From: Rutstroemia sp. NJR-2017a BVV2 | Lineage: Eukaryota; Ascomycota; Leotiomycetes; Helotiales; Rutstroemiaceae | Assembly (NCBI GenBank): GCA_002946415.1 | Contig: NJPS01000048.1 | Location: 558,001 to 622,000 of the forward strand | Length of the DNA stretch: 64,000 nucleotides | Reading direction: 5' to 3' | Shown: one piece after another, positions 11,367 through 23,565 of the stretch | How positions within the stretch are numbered: the first letter of the stretch is position 1 | How the letters are laid out: every line of letters starts with the position of its first letter | The notes under the pieces: model-generated | What the model was told of the DNA's origin: nothing | The model's database searches: none | Seen by the model: only the letters and a program-made list of their open reading frames with translations | Position numbers and translations under genes: made by a program

Positions 11367-13368
11367 GGTCTTTCTTGCTTCTTCTTTCTGCGTGAGAGGA
11401 AAACTCGGATTATGATTTTAATGGTTTCAAAGTTTTATTTGTTAACAGAGAAAGGTATCTGCCTTTTGTAGATGAATTGACCTCGAAGGAAGGTGTAAAT
11501 AGGCAGGAAAATTGATTCTATTTTTAGATTTTAGATGGCGGCGCAGGAGGCGAGGGGATTTACACTGATGTCAGATTATGGTATTAGATAATCAGTTCTT
11601 TAATTGCTCCTGTGTTTCTCTGTCCCTTTGTCAATCCTAACTCGTAATGTTTGAAATGTAAAGACAAGTGTCTGTCAAAGATATAAGACAACTACTGTAT
11701 AAGCCTTGATCGATGCCCCAGTCTACGCACGATTTCTTACGACTCCCACAATCGGAAGACTCCAAAAGATGCATTCTCAATATTTATAAGATTTCTTCCC
11801 TTATCCTTTATATCCAAGTTACAACCGAGACTCAGAAAAGAGATGGCGACACTTAGATTTGCTTGTAGGATTGTACCCTGTGGTAAGGGATCGATGATCT
11901 TCCAACTACTCAAGCAGTGTTGTGATAGTCCTGCAAAGGACATGTTGTTGTTTGACGTTGGCATTTGATGCCGGCAGCTTCGGTTTAGCTACCTTGTCGT
12001 CGATTCGTCGCTCCCCTACGTCTCATGCCTTCAATACTGCATGCTCCTATGTCAGACATAAGTAGTAGATCTTCCACCATTTGGGCGTGTGAGAATTCGG
12101 GTTAGTAACTTCAATTCTCGTTCCTCAGAAGCTCTGAATCTTCGATCTCTTTCTTTACAACGAACCACCTCTTTTCCTACCAACATCGATACTTGTCTTG
12201 TTCTTAGAGCATGAATGGCTGATTTCTAACCATGAGACAGCTCAGACCTAGACAATTTTCAACTCAGCATTGCATTCTCTCCCTCGATAATGCCTCAGCT
12301 TAGCATGAACAATATACGAATCCATCCTGATCAATGATCTGGTGACTATGGATAGTCAATGCAGTGGAGAAATAATCCTAACAAATACCAAACTTGAGTC
12401 ACTCCCCAGAAACCAGAAGACTATTTCGTGCAGAACTGCGCGACTCCTTTCGCTGTCATCTGCGAGTCTGCCGAAGATTCTACTCCCGAGTCGACGCTGT
12501 TTCTCAAAGAACACTACGGCTGTGTAAAAAGATTGCATAGATAAAGAGGAGAGTGAAGATCATAGATCAGCTAAGTGCATCTTCCAAGCGTGGCTCGACA
12601 ACTAAGGCCCTTCCATCCAAGAAGCCACTCCAACATTTCACCATGTAACGTATTCCTTTCCTGTAGCAACCACCCGCAGAAGAAGCGCCGCATTAAGTCG
12701 ATTAGTAATACCATATAGAATGAAGTTACGATAGGCGACTCATAACCAATAATATACGGATGGACAAGTCACTTTGCGATGATGAGGGCACCGAAAATCG
12801 TGCTGCTGCTCGACTTGTAACAATAACAGCTTCTCCGGAAGAAGGATGAACATTGAGAGATTAGTAGAGCCTCCGATCGATATAGCAAGGACCAAGAGCA
12901 CAGAGGTTGTGTAGAGGCCAAAGAGCTTGCTGTTGGAAGAACACCGGACGTCACTCAAACGTCCCCATCCTGTGATTCTTCCAGATCCGTTGGGACAGTG
13001 ACTGTTCGCTGAACAAATGGATGGTCAAAACTTGCCATGTAATTTGACTTTGTTTCTGAATGTGCAATATCCATTCAGGCAATGACCTATTAATATAAGA
13101 CATGAATAGTGAAAGATCAAAGACTGCGGTATGCATTCTGTACCTATGGATGCTATAAAAGGCGCTGCTCGCATGAGATAGACGGTAGACTCACGGAAAA
13201 GTCAATATCGAAAGCAGGAACGGATAATAACAAGTTAACTGCTTGAAATATCAAATCTCCTGGCATAAGTCTGACTTCCAATGCGTAGCTTACACTTCTA
13301 CCGCGGGATCATTTTGCTCTTCTTCCTTCCTTCCTTCCTTCCTCCCCCTTCTTTTCTAACGCCTTCTT
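11367..13368. other. Gene-free 2 kb between two minus-strand genes
   Basis: Holds the promoter of the CaaX-protein gene at its left and a TTCC-rich tract (about 13322-13342) at its right, just past the GNAT stop. Several short open frames (for example 11737-11964 minus) have no recognisable domain and no matching exons nearby, so I do not call them genes. Confidence 0.5.
13322..13342. repeat. CTTC/TTCC tetranucleotide tract
   Basis: About five tandem TTCC units in a pyrimidine-rich stretch directly downstream of the GNAT gene. Confidence 0.85.
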
Positions 13369-14598
13369 CTACCTCCCCTTTACCTCTCTAATATAAAACA
13401 AAAATCTACTAACCGGCCGATCCTCTCTATTCCTCCACTTCTCCGGCACAGGTATCTCAATATACCTCCCGCCATTAATTGGCTTAAAACCATGACTTTC
13501 ATACAAATGCTTGGCAATTATCGTCCCATCAATGAAACCGGGCAAGCCTAGTTCATCTGCTATTGCTGTGCCGTACTCCATGAGCAGCGTGCCAGCGCCG
13601 AGACGCTGATGCGAGGGGTGCGTTGTTAGGATGTCAAGGACTAGGAAGGGAGTATTAGTGTGGAGCTTGGGGATGAATGATGATGGAACGTGTTAGGAAG
13701 GAGGAATTAGTTGGAGGGGAGAATGTGACACGAAAGAATGGTAATTGGTAACGTAAGTGGATAGAGACAACGAATGGCAGGAGTGTGGAGAAAAATGACG
13801 ACCTACCAACACAAGGCTCGCCCTTAGTATACTTCAGTTGATGTTGATGAACCCAATTTATCAGGTATGCAGCCCACTCATTGGAGTCAGCATCATCATG
13901 CCAATCTACACTGATATATTCTTGTTTTTGTTCTTCAGTCAACGGCGCGGTATTGATGAGCCATTTCGCCGCGCTTATCAGATTCCCTGTGTTGGAGTTT
14001 ATTAGTGGTCGTTGAAGAGGAAATCAAGTGGAGTGGATGTGAGGATATGGCCAAAACCATGATCTCAGAGACTCAAGTCTGAGAGGATCAAAGAAGGGCA
14101 CACTTGTGGCAATTGCAAGCCCATCATATTGATTGACAATGAATCTTCCGGACATTCCACCATGGCACTCTTTCTCTAGCATCCCCTCTCACACCTCATT
14201 TGTTTGAACTCTCCACACCTTCTCATTCAAGAAGCTTCTCAAGTCACCGAGACAGAAATATCACACTCACCCCTCTCATCGACAACCTTAACATATTTAG
14301 CCCCCGCATCGGCCAACCATCTATCCACGGTCCTCTTCACTGCATTCTCAAACTTCTCCGTTGGTGGATAGAGTACGAAAAAGAAAGGTTCGACTGGATT
14401 ACTGAAAGCGGCTATTTGTTGGGAAAGGATTTCCGGACCATCAATTAGAGGATCGCAAGGGAGGAGACGAAGGTTGGAGGATTTGGGTTTCGGGGTGGCA
14501 TTTGAGCTGGGGAGTGATGTAGGGTTTGCTTTTGGAAGGGAGGAAGGATTTGAGGGAGACATGGAGATATGGAGAGACGTGGGGGTTGGCGTTGCCAT
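13369..14598 (-). CDS. GNAT-family N-acetyltransferase
   Basis: Three exons: 14598-14271, 13986-13807 and 13640-13369, giving 259 residues. Intron 1 is 284 bases (GTGAGT...CACAG, phase 1) and intron 2 is 166 bases (GTAGGT...CCTAG, phase 1). The first intron restores a typical fungal GNAT join reading KVVDERGNLISAAKWLI. Exon 3 carries the acetyl-CoA binding motif A as LDILTTHPSHQRLGAGTLLM, with the Q/R-x-x-G-x-G/A loop at HQRLGAG, followed by the helix and the AKHLYESHGFKPI strand-helix that ends the fold. The N-terminal 40 residues are Ser/Pro-rich and probably disordered. Substrate is not predictable; related fungal proteins are annotated only as GNAT acetyltransferases. Likely soluble. Confidence 0.87.
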
Positions 14599-15820
14599 AA
14601 CGAATGTGAGATGAGGGAGGTGGAAAGAGAGATAGAGACGAAAAGGTGCCTGATGGGAACAAGTTTGTAAGGTGGAGATGAAAAGAAGGATATTTTGATA
14701 TCAAATCCCAATGTACGATTTCATAACGTGCTCTGACCCAAAGCACGAAAGAAAAAGAAAAGGAACGAAAATCCAGCCTCAGTGTCATCTCAACGCCTCA
14801 GTCGAATCCCAATGCTACCTCACATCACATTTCCCATCACATCTCATTCCACGCTCCTCATGCCCAGTTGACCAATAAATTCATCCCGAGCCAAATCACG
14901 GAACTTCCGTAAATGTTTCGGCAATACTAAGCCAACAATCCCTTGACCGGAGTATTGCTTTTTTCCTCCTTGCCCTGCATATGGATATACGAATATACGA
15001 TAGTTGCAAAAGAAAACATAAAAAAGAGTAATAGGCAGCTAAGAATCCTTCATTCGGTATTTCCAAAGGGTGTGATAATTGATTGGTATTTGTGCATCAA
15101 AAAGTGAATTTAGGCACGCACACTGTTCAGTAAGCATTATTCGTCAACTGTTTCCGGGTTCATACATGTATACAGTATATCCGGATAAAAGCACCAAACC
15201 AATACGCCAAGCAGTCGAGACCGAAGTCAAAACTCGGAACTCACTTCTCATATGTCGTGACTAGGTACCTTCTCATCAAGGTTCAACTGCCACTAGCCTG
15301 CCCACGGACGTCTAGATAAGAAGTCTCGCGACGTATGAAGCCGGCGGATGTTCCTCTGTTCACCACCTGTAGGGATTCCGATCCTTTTCGAGCCGTCCCG
15401 GCACTGCGGTAACGAACCGAAGGTATGTCAAAAGCGGATAGGATAAATTGGGTCTGGTGGGGTTGAAGAAATTGAAGCTTAACTTTATTTGAATGGTTGT
15501 GCATAATCTGACGCGGGAGGGGATGAAGAGGGTGGGTTAAGACATGGCTTGTGAGGGGTGTTGTTGATTATTGTGGTAAGATGTTTGACAATGCAGGAAG
15601 TGCTTTCACCGAGCTGCTGTCATGCTTACCCTCCTCGTCTACAGGTGCGCTGGGAGTTTTTGTATTGTTGGACTAGATACTATACGTTGAGAACTCAAAT
15701 CTATAATCTATTTCGTATTGTAACATACTACTGGATAATGATATGATGCTTGCTAAAACAGTAGTGATACTATATACCTCATCCCGTGCCACTCTCTCGA
15801 ACACCCTTGGGATGACACAT
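14599..15820. other. Intergenic region between GNAT and permease genes
   Basis: No coding sequence supported. A CTAGGTAC palindrome-like octamer lies at 15261-15268, one of several copies of this element in the intergenic DNA of the window. Confidence 0.5.
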
Positions 15821-17702
15821 CTACTGCTGTCTCTTGATTGGGTCGACGATAGGCCATTTGTAGGCATGTTTTCCCCAACCAATATAAAACACGATACTGA
15901 ACAGTAAGACCCCAGCAAACAGCACACATGAATAGTTCATCGATACCTTATCCACTTCCGCAACAGCTGGCCAGAAACTGAAGAACATGGTGAGGATCGA
16001 GTAAATCAATCCAATAATGTTGACGATAGGACCCAGAACTGGACCCATTTGCCAAGGACCCCAGTGAATTTTGTCTTTAACTGGATCCTGGCGAAGACGC
16101 TTCTTTAGTAAGAGACAGATGGGAATTATGTAGCTTGTAGAAAATGCCGCCACATTGACTGAGACGAAAGAACTGAACGCTGCTGTGCTCCCAATGTTGA
16201 TGAGCGCCAACAGAACAGAGACTACCGTGCCAACAACAATCGAATAAATCGGCAGGGCCGTTGGTTCATGTACCTTTATCAAATCAGTTGTTTGATCACC
16301 ACAGGTTAAGGCTGGCTTACTCGACTGATATACTTCGAACCTGGCACACCGTTATCGCGAGCGAATGACCAGAGCAGTCTAGACGCTGTTGCCATGACTC
16401 CAATATCGGCGGCTATAATCATAACTAAGATAACGCAAGTCATTCCAGTTGCGGCAGAGTTAGAGTCCGTTGCTTGGACGAAGATCTCCATGAAGGGGAA
16501 TCCAGTCGGACTTTTCAATGCATCGTCAATGTTACCCAGACAAAACAACAGGGCAATCAGCAGGGCGAACCCCATGACCCCATTGAGCATAATCGACGCA
16601 ATCATGGCCCATGGAACTTGTGTAAGTTAGTTGGCTGGTAGAAGTATATCAGCCGGTATGGGCTTACATACCTACTGTGCTTGAGTTGACAATTTCCTCG
16701 CTCATGTGGCAAGCAGAGTCGGCTCCTGTAGAAGGTCAGGGGTTGCTTAGTTAATCTCGAGAGAAGTCTTACCAAGGAAGGAGACAACGCTCGTAATAAG
16801 CCCAACGAAAAATGATACGCCATCAGTTTGCCATCCACCCTCATTGAGGAATTTAGCAAAGACATCCTTCGTAGATCCATGCGGGGCGAGATAAACAAGG
16901 GGAATAAGTATGCCGAAGAATCCTAGGATATGAACACAAAGTGCCAACCCCTCAATCTTCGGTAGCCATCGAGCAAGAAACGTGTTGATAAATATCATGA
17001 AAGCAAGAACAGCATATAATATCAACGTCGCTTGCCACCTTTCTGGGACATAATCTGGATGATTCAATACCACAACGCCCTGAATCATCGTTGCGCATAG
17101 GAACGTGACACTTGCTTGGGCCGCTTGCCATCCGATTACCGTCAACCACCCTGTGATGTAGGAGAGAAACTTCGCATATGACTTCGGAGCGAGAATTGAG
17201 ACCCAGTGGTATTGCCCGCCAGACAAGGGCATCCTACTTTGTTAGCCACAGCTTCCATGGAAGATTATATCAACATACATCGAAGCCATTTCAGCCAGAC
17301 TCGCAACGGTCGCAACAGTTCCTATCCACTAAAAATATCCCGTCAGTTTCCAATCTAAGTGAGCAGCCTGAGCAACGTTTGAGGCCGAGCTTTTATGGAC
17401 GAGCAAATGCTTACGCAGAAGATATAGCCATATACCAAGCCTGCTGGACCACCATTGGAGAAGCCATATAAGAAGAGAGCAAACATTCCTTCCCAAGTAG
17501 ACAGCAAACTAGAGACGAAACCTGCAATCGACAGAAATCCGAAGTTGCGCTTGAGTTGCTGCGGTTTTCCATAATATGCCATTTCTTGATCATCTCTGCT
17601 CGTATTACCCTTCAAACATGAGGATGGAATATCATAAGCTTCATTCGACGAGGCAGTCCTGTCGAGGACGCCCATTTCGAGATTCTTCTTGTCGTCGTCC
17701 AT
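15821..17702 (-). CDS. Amino acid/choline/GABA permease (APC superfamily, ACT family)
   Basis: Polytopic plasma-membrane transporter of 533 residues, expected to take up an amino acid, GABA or choline by proton symport. Six exons: 17702-17415, 17328-17279, 17233-16773, 16725-16672, 16616-16321 and 16273-15821; all joins keep phase. Family marks: a charged N-terminal tail ending YYGKPQQLKRNFGFLSIAGF, a Gly-rich first helix region STWEGMF...GGPAGLVYGYIF, the ASMMPLSGGQYHWV segment after helix 2, the ADSACHMSEEIVNSS segment after helix 6, and RDNGVPGSKYISRV before helix 9. About twelve hydrophobic helices are visible, with the last two spanning 15850-16000. The start at 17702 is chosen because MDDDKKN begins the usual short hydrophilic tail; upstream in-frame ATGs would add an unusual extension. 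Substrate cannot be fixed from sequence. Confidence 0.92.
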
Positions 17703-19267
17703 TTTTACATATAAGGAAGTAAAAACTTCTGACCTTAAGAATTGAATGGCAGGATAGAAGGAAGGGACAAAAAGCAAAAAGGAAACCGAACAGGACTGCG
17801 GGGGTAGAAGAGTCCCTACATCTTCTTGAACATAAATATAAATACCTTGCATGAACCGTCAAATGGAAAAAGTAAGCCTGGACACACCAAGAGAGTGGAA
17901 AAATGTCTCATTATGTGCATCCCGATGCATTGCTACTGGCTGCATCGTACTGAATCAAGTCTAGATGTTTTGATACGTCCATTAATGATGATAATGGTTG
18001 GCGTGCAAGGGATGAAATTCGATACCAACGTGCATTTTTTGGTGAGGTTGCATTGACGCGGGGGAAGAAGCCTAAAAAGGGTTAAACTTTTCACGTGCTG
18101 TGTGCCGAATTACTGTAGTAATTTGTGCAAGGAGAATATTTCCTCCGCCAGCGTCACTTCGATAACTGAGTATCACAAAAACCGTCTGCGTGCGGTTGAT
18201 CAATCATGCAAGTACATAAGAACGCCATCTGGTCGTCTGTTCATTGCAGAAAGCATAGGCCGACTGAGGACATTGTGCTGCAGCTGAGACTACAATCTTT
18301 TGGTTGTTCAAGGACTTTTCAATTGTTGTTATCGGCGAGGTTATTTCTGAGCCGGAAGAATGGCAATATCTACCTCTTGTTAGTCTTATTGCCTCCCCCC
18401 GCCTCCCGACCGTGTGGAAATTAGACGTCGGCGCGACTTCTAGCCTTCCAGGGCAACAGCTTCATGGAATATGTAAGTCCATGTCAGACATATAAATGGC
18501 ACGATTCCAAACGTTCGTGACGACTAGCCATGACTGGAACTCCGAAAATACGCTGCCCGGAGAAGTGCTCCTTTTACCTCCAGATTTAACCTCTACGAGG
18601 TCGTATCTCATTTTGCCCCTTTCGTGTAACCTGATATGACGGTTTCGGGATATGTACCAAGCAACAAAAAGCAGTCCCAAGTTGCTCCATTACGATCAAA
18701 ATAGATGGATGATCGTAATTTTGGGGCTATCTTTCATACCAAGCCTCAAATGCGTGGGATTTTCTTACATATAAATCCAAGGATCAAGGAACCATGGTGT
18801 TCGCTCCTCGTGGGGTGATATTGCAGTTGCTTTCTCCCCAGGTTTCCGGAACAATTTGTACGAGCCAATACAAGCTCCTCTTTCAGATGTTCGCAACAAC
18901 GTCCAAACTTCACATCAGAGTTCGCAGGAGCCGTGGCTATGGGCACAACTGCTGAGGCATTTTCCATAGATTCGGTAAATTGGATATTTGGAAACTCTCA
19001 AAATCGGAAAAAGCAAAACCAACCTGCGAATGCACCCCAGGTTGTTGGTCACTGGCTTGTCCCGAAGGGCCGTTGGCCCCTTGCATCGTTCAGCGACTTC
19101 TTTTTTTTTTTCAACATCATGCCGGAAATCCCATATCATGTTCTCGTGCATCTCAAAATGCCGGGACAGTTGATGGATTTATGCAATAATTTAGAAAGAA
19201 GAGATGTATAACTAACCCAATTGCCATTCAATGCACAAGTTTCTTTGATTCTTTCTCATGATCCAAA
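17703..19267. promoter_or_regulatory. Divergent region between the permease and the rhodopsin-domain gene
   Basis: 1,565 bases with outward-facing genes at both ends. A CACGTG lies at 18092-18097 and an 11-base T run near 19100. No coding sequence is supported. Confidence 0.45.
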
Positions 19268-20833
19268 ATGACACCCGTATTATTATCACGAAAAATCATA
19301 ATTTCGGAATTCAATCAGGGACCTGTTGTGAATATTGCGACATGGATGGGACTCACGGGAATGATACTGGCCGTTATTGTAAGAATAGGGAGCAAGTTAT
19401 TCGTTTTGCGTCGAGTTAATACCGACGATGCACTGATTCTGATAACTATGGTGAGTTCGAGGCGAAGTATGTGATGGGTTGAAAAACTGACAGGAAATAG
19501 TGCTTAGGCATATGCCATAGCATCATGCTATCAGAAATGGTTGAGAAGGGTGGTTTAGGACAGCCTCAAGATACTCTGAGTACGGAGACGTTAGCTAATT
19601 ACCAGAAGGTTCTTCCTGTCGTTCTCGTCGAGTCTTTCGAAAAGGCTAATATTCAAACAGTATGGATATGCATCACAACTGTTCTATATACCAACACTAT
19701 GTTTTGGGAAACTTTCGACCTTGTTTTACCTTCGAGCCTTAACTCCTGATTCGGGATACGCCGTGGTCAATCGTGCAATCGAAATCTTTGTGATGGCTTG
19801 GGCGGTCAGCGCAGAGGTTGCCATTGTCTTCCAATGTGGTGTTCCTGAACCGTTCGCCATTCTTTCCAATCATTGTTTTAGTCCTGTAAGCTATGTTCGT
19901 TCTATGCGAGGCATCAACTAATACCATAAAGCTCGCATTTTGGGATGTCATTGGATCACTTGACATCTTCACCGACTTTGCCATTGTCTGTTTGCCAATT
20001 ATTCTGGTCTGGGAATTGCAAATGCCATTCAAGCGAAAAGCAGTCGTATTCATGGCTTTTGGAACGAGGATCTTGTAAGTGGATTTGTAGTGGGTAAGTT
20101 AGTTATTCATGATCTAACATGCATTAGCATACTGCCTTTATCAATCATTCGACTATACGTTCTCTCCCATGATGCTTCTCCCTCCCTTCCAGACCAAACC
20201 CTCGTTTCCTACCATAACTATCTCTGGACAACCATTCAAGTCAACTCGGCCATCTTCCTGGCCTGTCTGCCATTCCTCAAGCCATTCATGGAAGCCATGT
20301 CATCTGGTGCGCTAGTATCAACTGTAAAACCTATGGACTCATCATACGGCAATCACGGCTCCAAACTGAGCACTATCCTGTCCTCACGATCCGCATGGAA
20401 GTCCTCCAAACCCAAATCATCCAAGACGCCTCGACATCTTCGTGATTTAACCTCCCTCCAAGACGAGGACTTCGAATCCATCACTCCGATAACTACGCCA
20501 CCGAACTCGAACCCGAGCAAGTCTCCGATTTTCGGTATTCAGTACACCAATAAAGCTAGCAATGAGAATGGGGAGGTACTGGGAACCTTGAGACCAGATG
20601 GGGCAATGCACTATTCCCACATCCGTCGATCGACACCCGATGATCAGGACCAAGCCGAGAGAAGTACAATTGGCAGTGATCAGATGATTATCCGTCGTAC
20701 GACGGAATGGGATGTGAGGGAAGATTTCGAGGATGACAGGATAGGTCGTCATTTAGGAGACGAGGATAAAGTCGAGAAGCGAGGGCAAGAGGATGATGAT
20801 TGGGGAAGGAAAGGAACACATTATGTTCCTTGA
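19268..20833 (+). CDS. Seven-helix integral membrane protein, fungal rhodopsin-domain (SAT4/PTH11-like) family
   Basis: Five exons: 19268-19450, 19501-19608, 19661-19885, 19932-20074 and 20128-20833, giving 454 residues; introns are very short (46-53 bases). The joined protein shows helices in the order typical of the fungal rhodopsin domain: helix 1 after a short N-tail (WMGLTGMILAVIVRI), the RRVNTDDALILITM segment, GYASQLFYIPTLCFGKLSTLFYLRALTP, an EIFVMAWAVSAEVAIVFQCG helix, FWDVIGSLDIFTDFAIVCLPI, the basic loop MPFKRKAVV with the AFGTRIFILPLSIIRLY helix, and TTIQVNSAIFLACLPFLKPF. A 170-residue hydrophilic Ser/Asp-rich tail follows and is probably cytosolic. No CFEM domain precedes the helices, so it is not a classical PTH11 receptor. 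Function in this family is largely unknown; a receptor-like role is only a suggestion. Confidence 0.88.
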
Positions 20834-21287
20834 ACTGTTTCATATGAGCTGTCAAAACCCAGTAGTATTTCATATGTATGGGGATTGGGATTGGGAATGG
20901 GATCGGGATACTACGACTAGGAAAAGGTACGGAGTTCATTCAGTTTAGGTTATACAAGGAAGTGTGTAGGCCTACTAGTTATACGATATGCTCGGAGGTA
21001 CCTGATCGGGTCCGATAGATCTCGTTAATTTTCTTCCATTCAATCGAAGATTATTTGAGTGTGAAGTAGTTCAGACAGACAGACAGACTGCTAGGCGTCT
21101 CCAAGCCCCAAACCAGCCTAAAAAGTTTGCCGACCCCACCATAAGATCTTGGACTTCAGGACCTCGTACCACATACTCTCAAGGTCTCCTCACGAATAGT
21201 TTATTTCTTTGCAAAATGTCCTCGTAACAATCAAGAGCTTCATGATACCCTCGATAATGCCAAATCAGTCCCCCCAAAGCATAAAAC
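20834..21287. other. Intergenic region between rhodopsin-domain gene and DUS4
   Basis: Short tandem-gene spacer. It includes a GGGATTGGGA-type near-repeat at about 20880-20905 and an ACAG-repeat (CAGACAGACAGACAGAC) near 21072-21088. Confidence 0.5.
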
Positions 21288-22936
21288 ATGTCAGACCTAG
21301 AAGAGCAAAACGATAACACCCTGGGGATTCCTTCCCTAGACATCAAGTTCGTTTGCCTCGATTCTTCCCTCCTCCCTATCTCCTCTCAACAAGACAACTG
21401 ACATATTCCAGTCCCCTCAAACTTTTCGACATAGCAAAGCAAGAGGGTAGACCTTTATATACTTGTGCGCCTATGGTGCGATATAGCAAGGTATGATGGC
21501 ACCCTTTGGACTCAACTCCTCCCTAGTTGCTGAACCAAACATCGTAGCTTGCATTTCGGGAAACAGTCGCACATTATGGGGTTGATCTTTGCTGGACACC
21601 TATGGTATGCTAGTCTTATTTCCGTTTTATGGTGGGAAGGGCTTGCTGAGATGTCGTGCAGATTTTGGCAAAAGAATTTAATCGCAGTGTGCATGCACGT
21701 GATTCAGGTGAGCATGTGACTTGTTGAAGTTCCTTGTTGCTTGTTTGTCTTTGCTCTGAGGGAAATGCTTTGGAATATTGGATGTTCCGTTCTGTTGCTT
21801 AAAATAATATCCTTGAGTGGGGAATCACAGACTTGGAGAAGTTCATGTATGGTTGAGTTTTAAGAAGTCATCTCCTGGCTTCCAGTGAGGTTATGAAGGA
21901 TGATCGAAAAGTCTATGGACAAACGACCAAAACCTTCTCTGAACTCTCGGAACCCAAAAATGACTCCCCTCGAGTTGTCATGACTTCCCTCAAATTGTCA
22001 CAACTTTATTTTCGTCTACAGAGATTTACCTTTTTAACAATCAATACAGACTTCACAACATCCCCCACAGCCGGCCCAACAATCGCCCAATTCGGCGTCT
22101 GCTCACCCCTCGAATTATCCCGCGCCACCACTCTCATAGCACCATACGTAAACGGTGTTGATATCAACTGCGGCTGTCCTCAATCATGGGCTTGTGCGGA
22201 TAGCATGGGTGCTGCCTTAATGCACAAACGAGAACTCGTAGCAGAAATGGTCAAGGAAGCAAAAGCCACTATGCAAAGAGAGGGCTACGAAGGAAAGAAG
22301 ACCGTTAGTGTGAAGATTAGAATTCACAAAGATCTGAGGTATGTTTAATTTAGTGTCTACATGAACTTCCTCTATTCAAAGAGAGCAAATGTTGATCCCT
22401 TATTTCCAAACAGACAAACCATAGATTTCATCCAAACCGTCCAAGCCGCCGGCATTGACTTCCTCACCATCCACGGGCGCACCCGCTCCACACCCAGCTC
22501 CCACCCCGTCTCCCTCGACGCCATCAAACTGCTCGCCTCCCACGCCACCGTCCCTACCCTCTCCAACGGCGACGTATTCACGCTCGCCTCGGCACAGGCA
22601 CACACTGAATACACGCAGACGAACGGCGTGATGTCCGCGCGGGGACTGCTTGAGAACCCGGCGCTCTTTGCAGGGTACGCGCACACGCCTTGGGAGGCGG
22701 TTGATTATTTTATGAATAGGGTTGTGCGGCAGCCGATTCCGTTTAAGCTTGTGGTGCACCATTTGAATCAGATGGGGGGGACGGATCGGTCGCAGGAGGG
22801 GCTGGGAGGGTGTTTATTTGGGAAGGAGGAGAGGAGGGGGTTGATGGCTTGTAAGGATATGTTGGAGCTGTTGGACTGGGTGGAGGAGGTGAAGGGGAAG
22901 AGAGGTGAGGGAGGGGAGGGAGGTGAGGTGAGATGA
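21288..22936 (+). CDS. DUS4: tRNA-dihydrouridine(20a/20b) synthase, Dus4 type
   Basis: Flavoenzyme that reduces uridines 20a/20b in the D-loop of tRNA using NADPH. Six exons: 21288-21346, 21412-21490, 21548-21604, 21662-21707, 22050-22338 and 22414-22936; all phases agree, total 350 residues. The joined protein reads through the family landmarks: LYTCAPMVRYSKLAFRETVAHYGVDLCWTPM (FMN-site strands; shown in pieces across exons 2-3), ILAKEFNRSV, DFTTSPTAGPTIAQFG, then INCGCPQ whose Cys is the catalytic proton donor, VKIRIHKD, and DFLTIHGRTR with the phosphate-binding Arg/His. The SNGDVF and ARGLLENPALFAG strands complete the TIM barrel, followed by a helical tail. Intron 4 is 342 bases, much longer than the others (57-75). 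The C-terminal 15 residues are Glu/Gly-rich. The first four exons are small and easily missed by automatic callers. Confidence 0.93.
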
Positions 22937-23565
22937 GAGGCTTTGGTTTGAGGTTTGTATTGCTAGAGTATTACTTTATACAAAGAACCCGTCCCTCGAA
23001 GGATTGAAATTTATATAGACTTCTGTTTTATACTTCCAGGAACCAATTCGCGAGGCTGCGAATCATTTCTACACACCACTCACTTACTTTCTTCACCCAT
23101 TCTCAAATCTGCCTCTGCTCTCTGTTTTGCTGTGCCATAAGAGGAAAAGGAAAGCCACAAAACCCAGGTTCTAGTGATATAAGTACTGAAAGTACCAGAT
23201 CATAGCATAACCTTTTAGAAGCATTATCTACAAGAAAAGAAAAGCAAATCGAAGAAACCCTTCAAAAACAGGGGAAAATGTAATAAAACGAGGACTAAAA
23301 AAGGAGCAAACTATATCTACTACCTTGCCCTATCTTTCATCGTTTTACAAAATCCTTCATTTCTCATTCATTTGATCATTTCTTCATCCAATTCGTACTT
23401 GTTTGTTTGCTCCTTCCTCCTTGCCTGGTTGATTTCTTCTTCTTCCATAACACTTCGAGTCTGTTTAGACAGATAATGCATTATCCATCACTGACCGATT
23501 TGGTCCCGATCATACGATGAGATGTGATATGGTCTTCGACATGCAGATAAAGTGAGTCAGGTTAG
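22937..23565. other. Convergent intergenic region between DUS4 and the Cys-cluster gene
   Basis: An AATAAA at 23282-23287 may be a polyadenylation signal for DUS4. T/C-rich around 23340-23450. No gene seen. Confidence 0.5.

Noticed and set aside
11737..11964. 75-codon minus-strand open frame
   Set aside because: No motif, no upstream or downstream exon, and average composition for random sequence.
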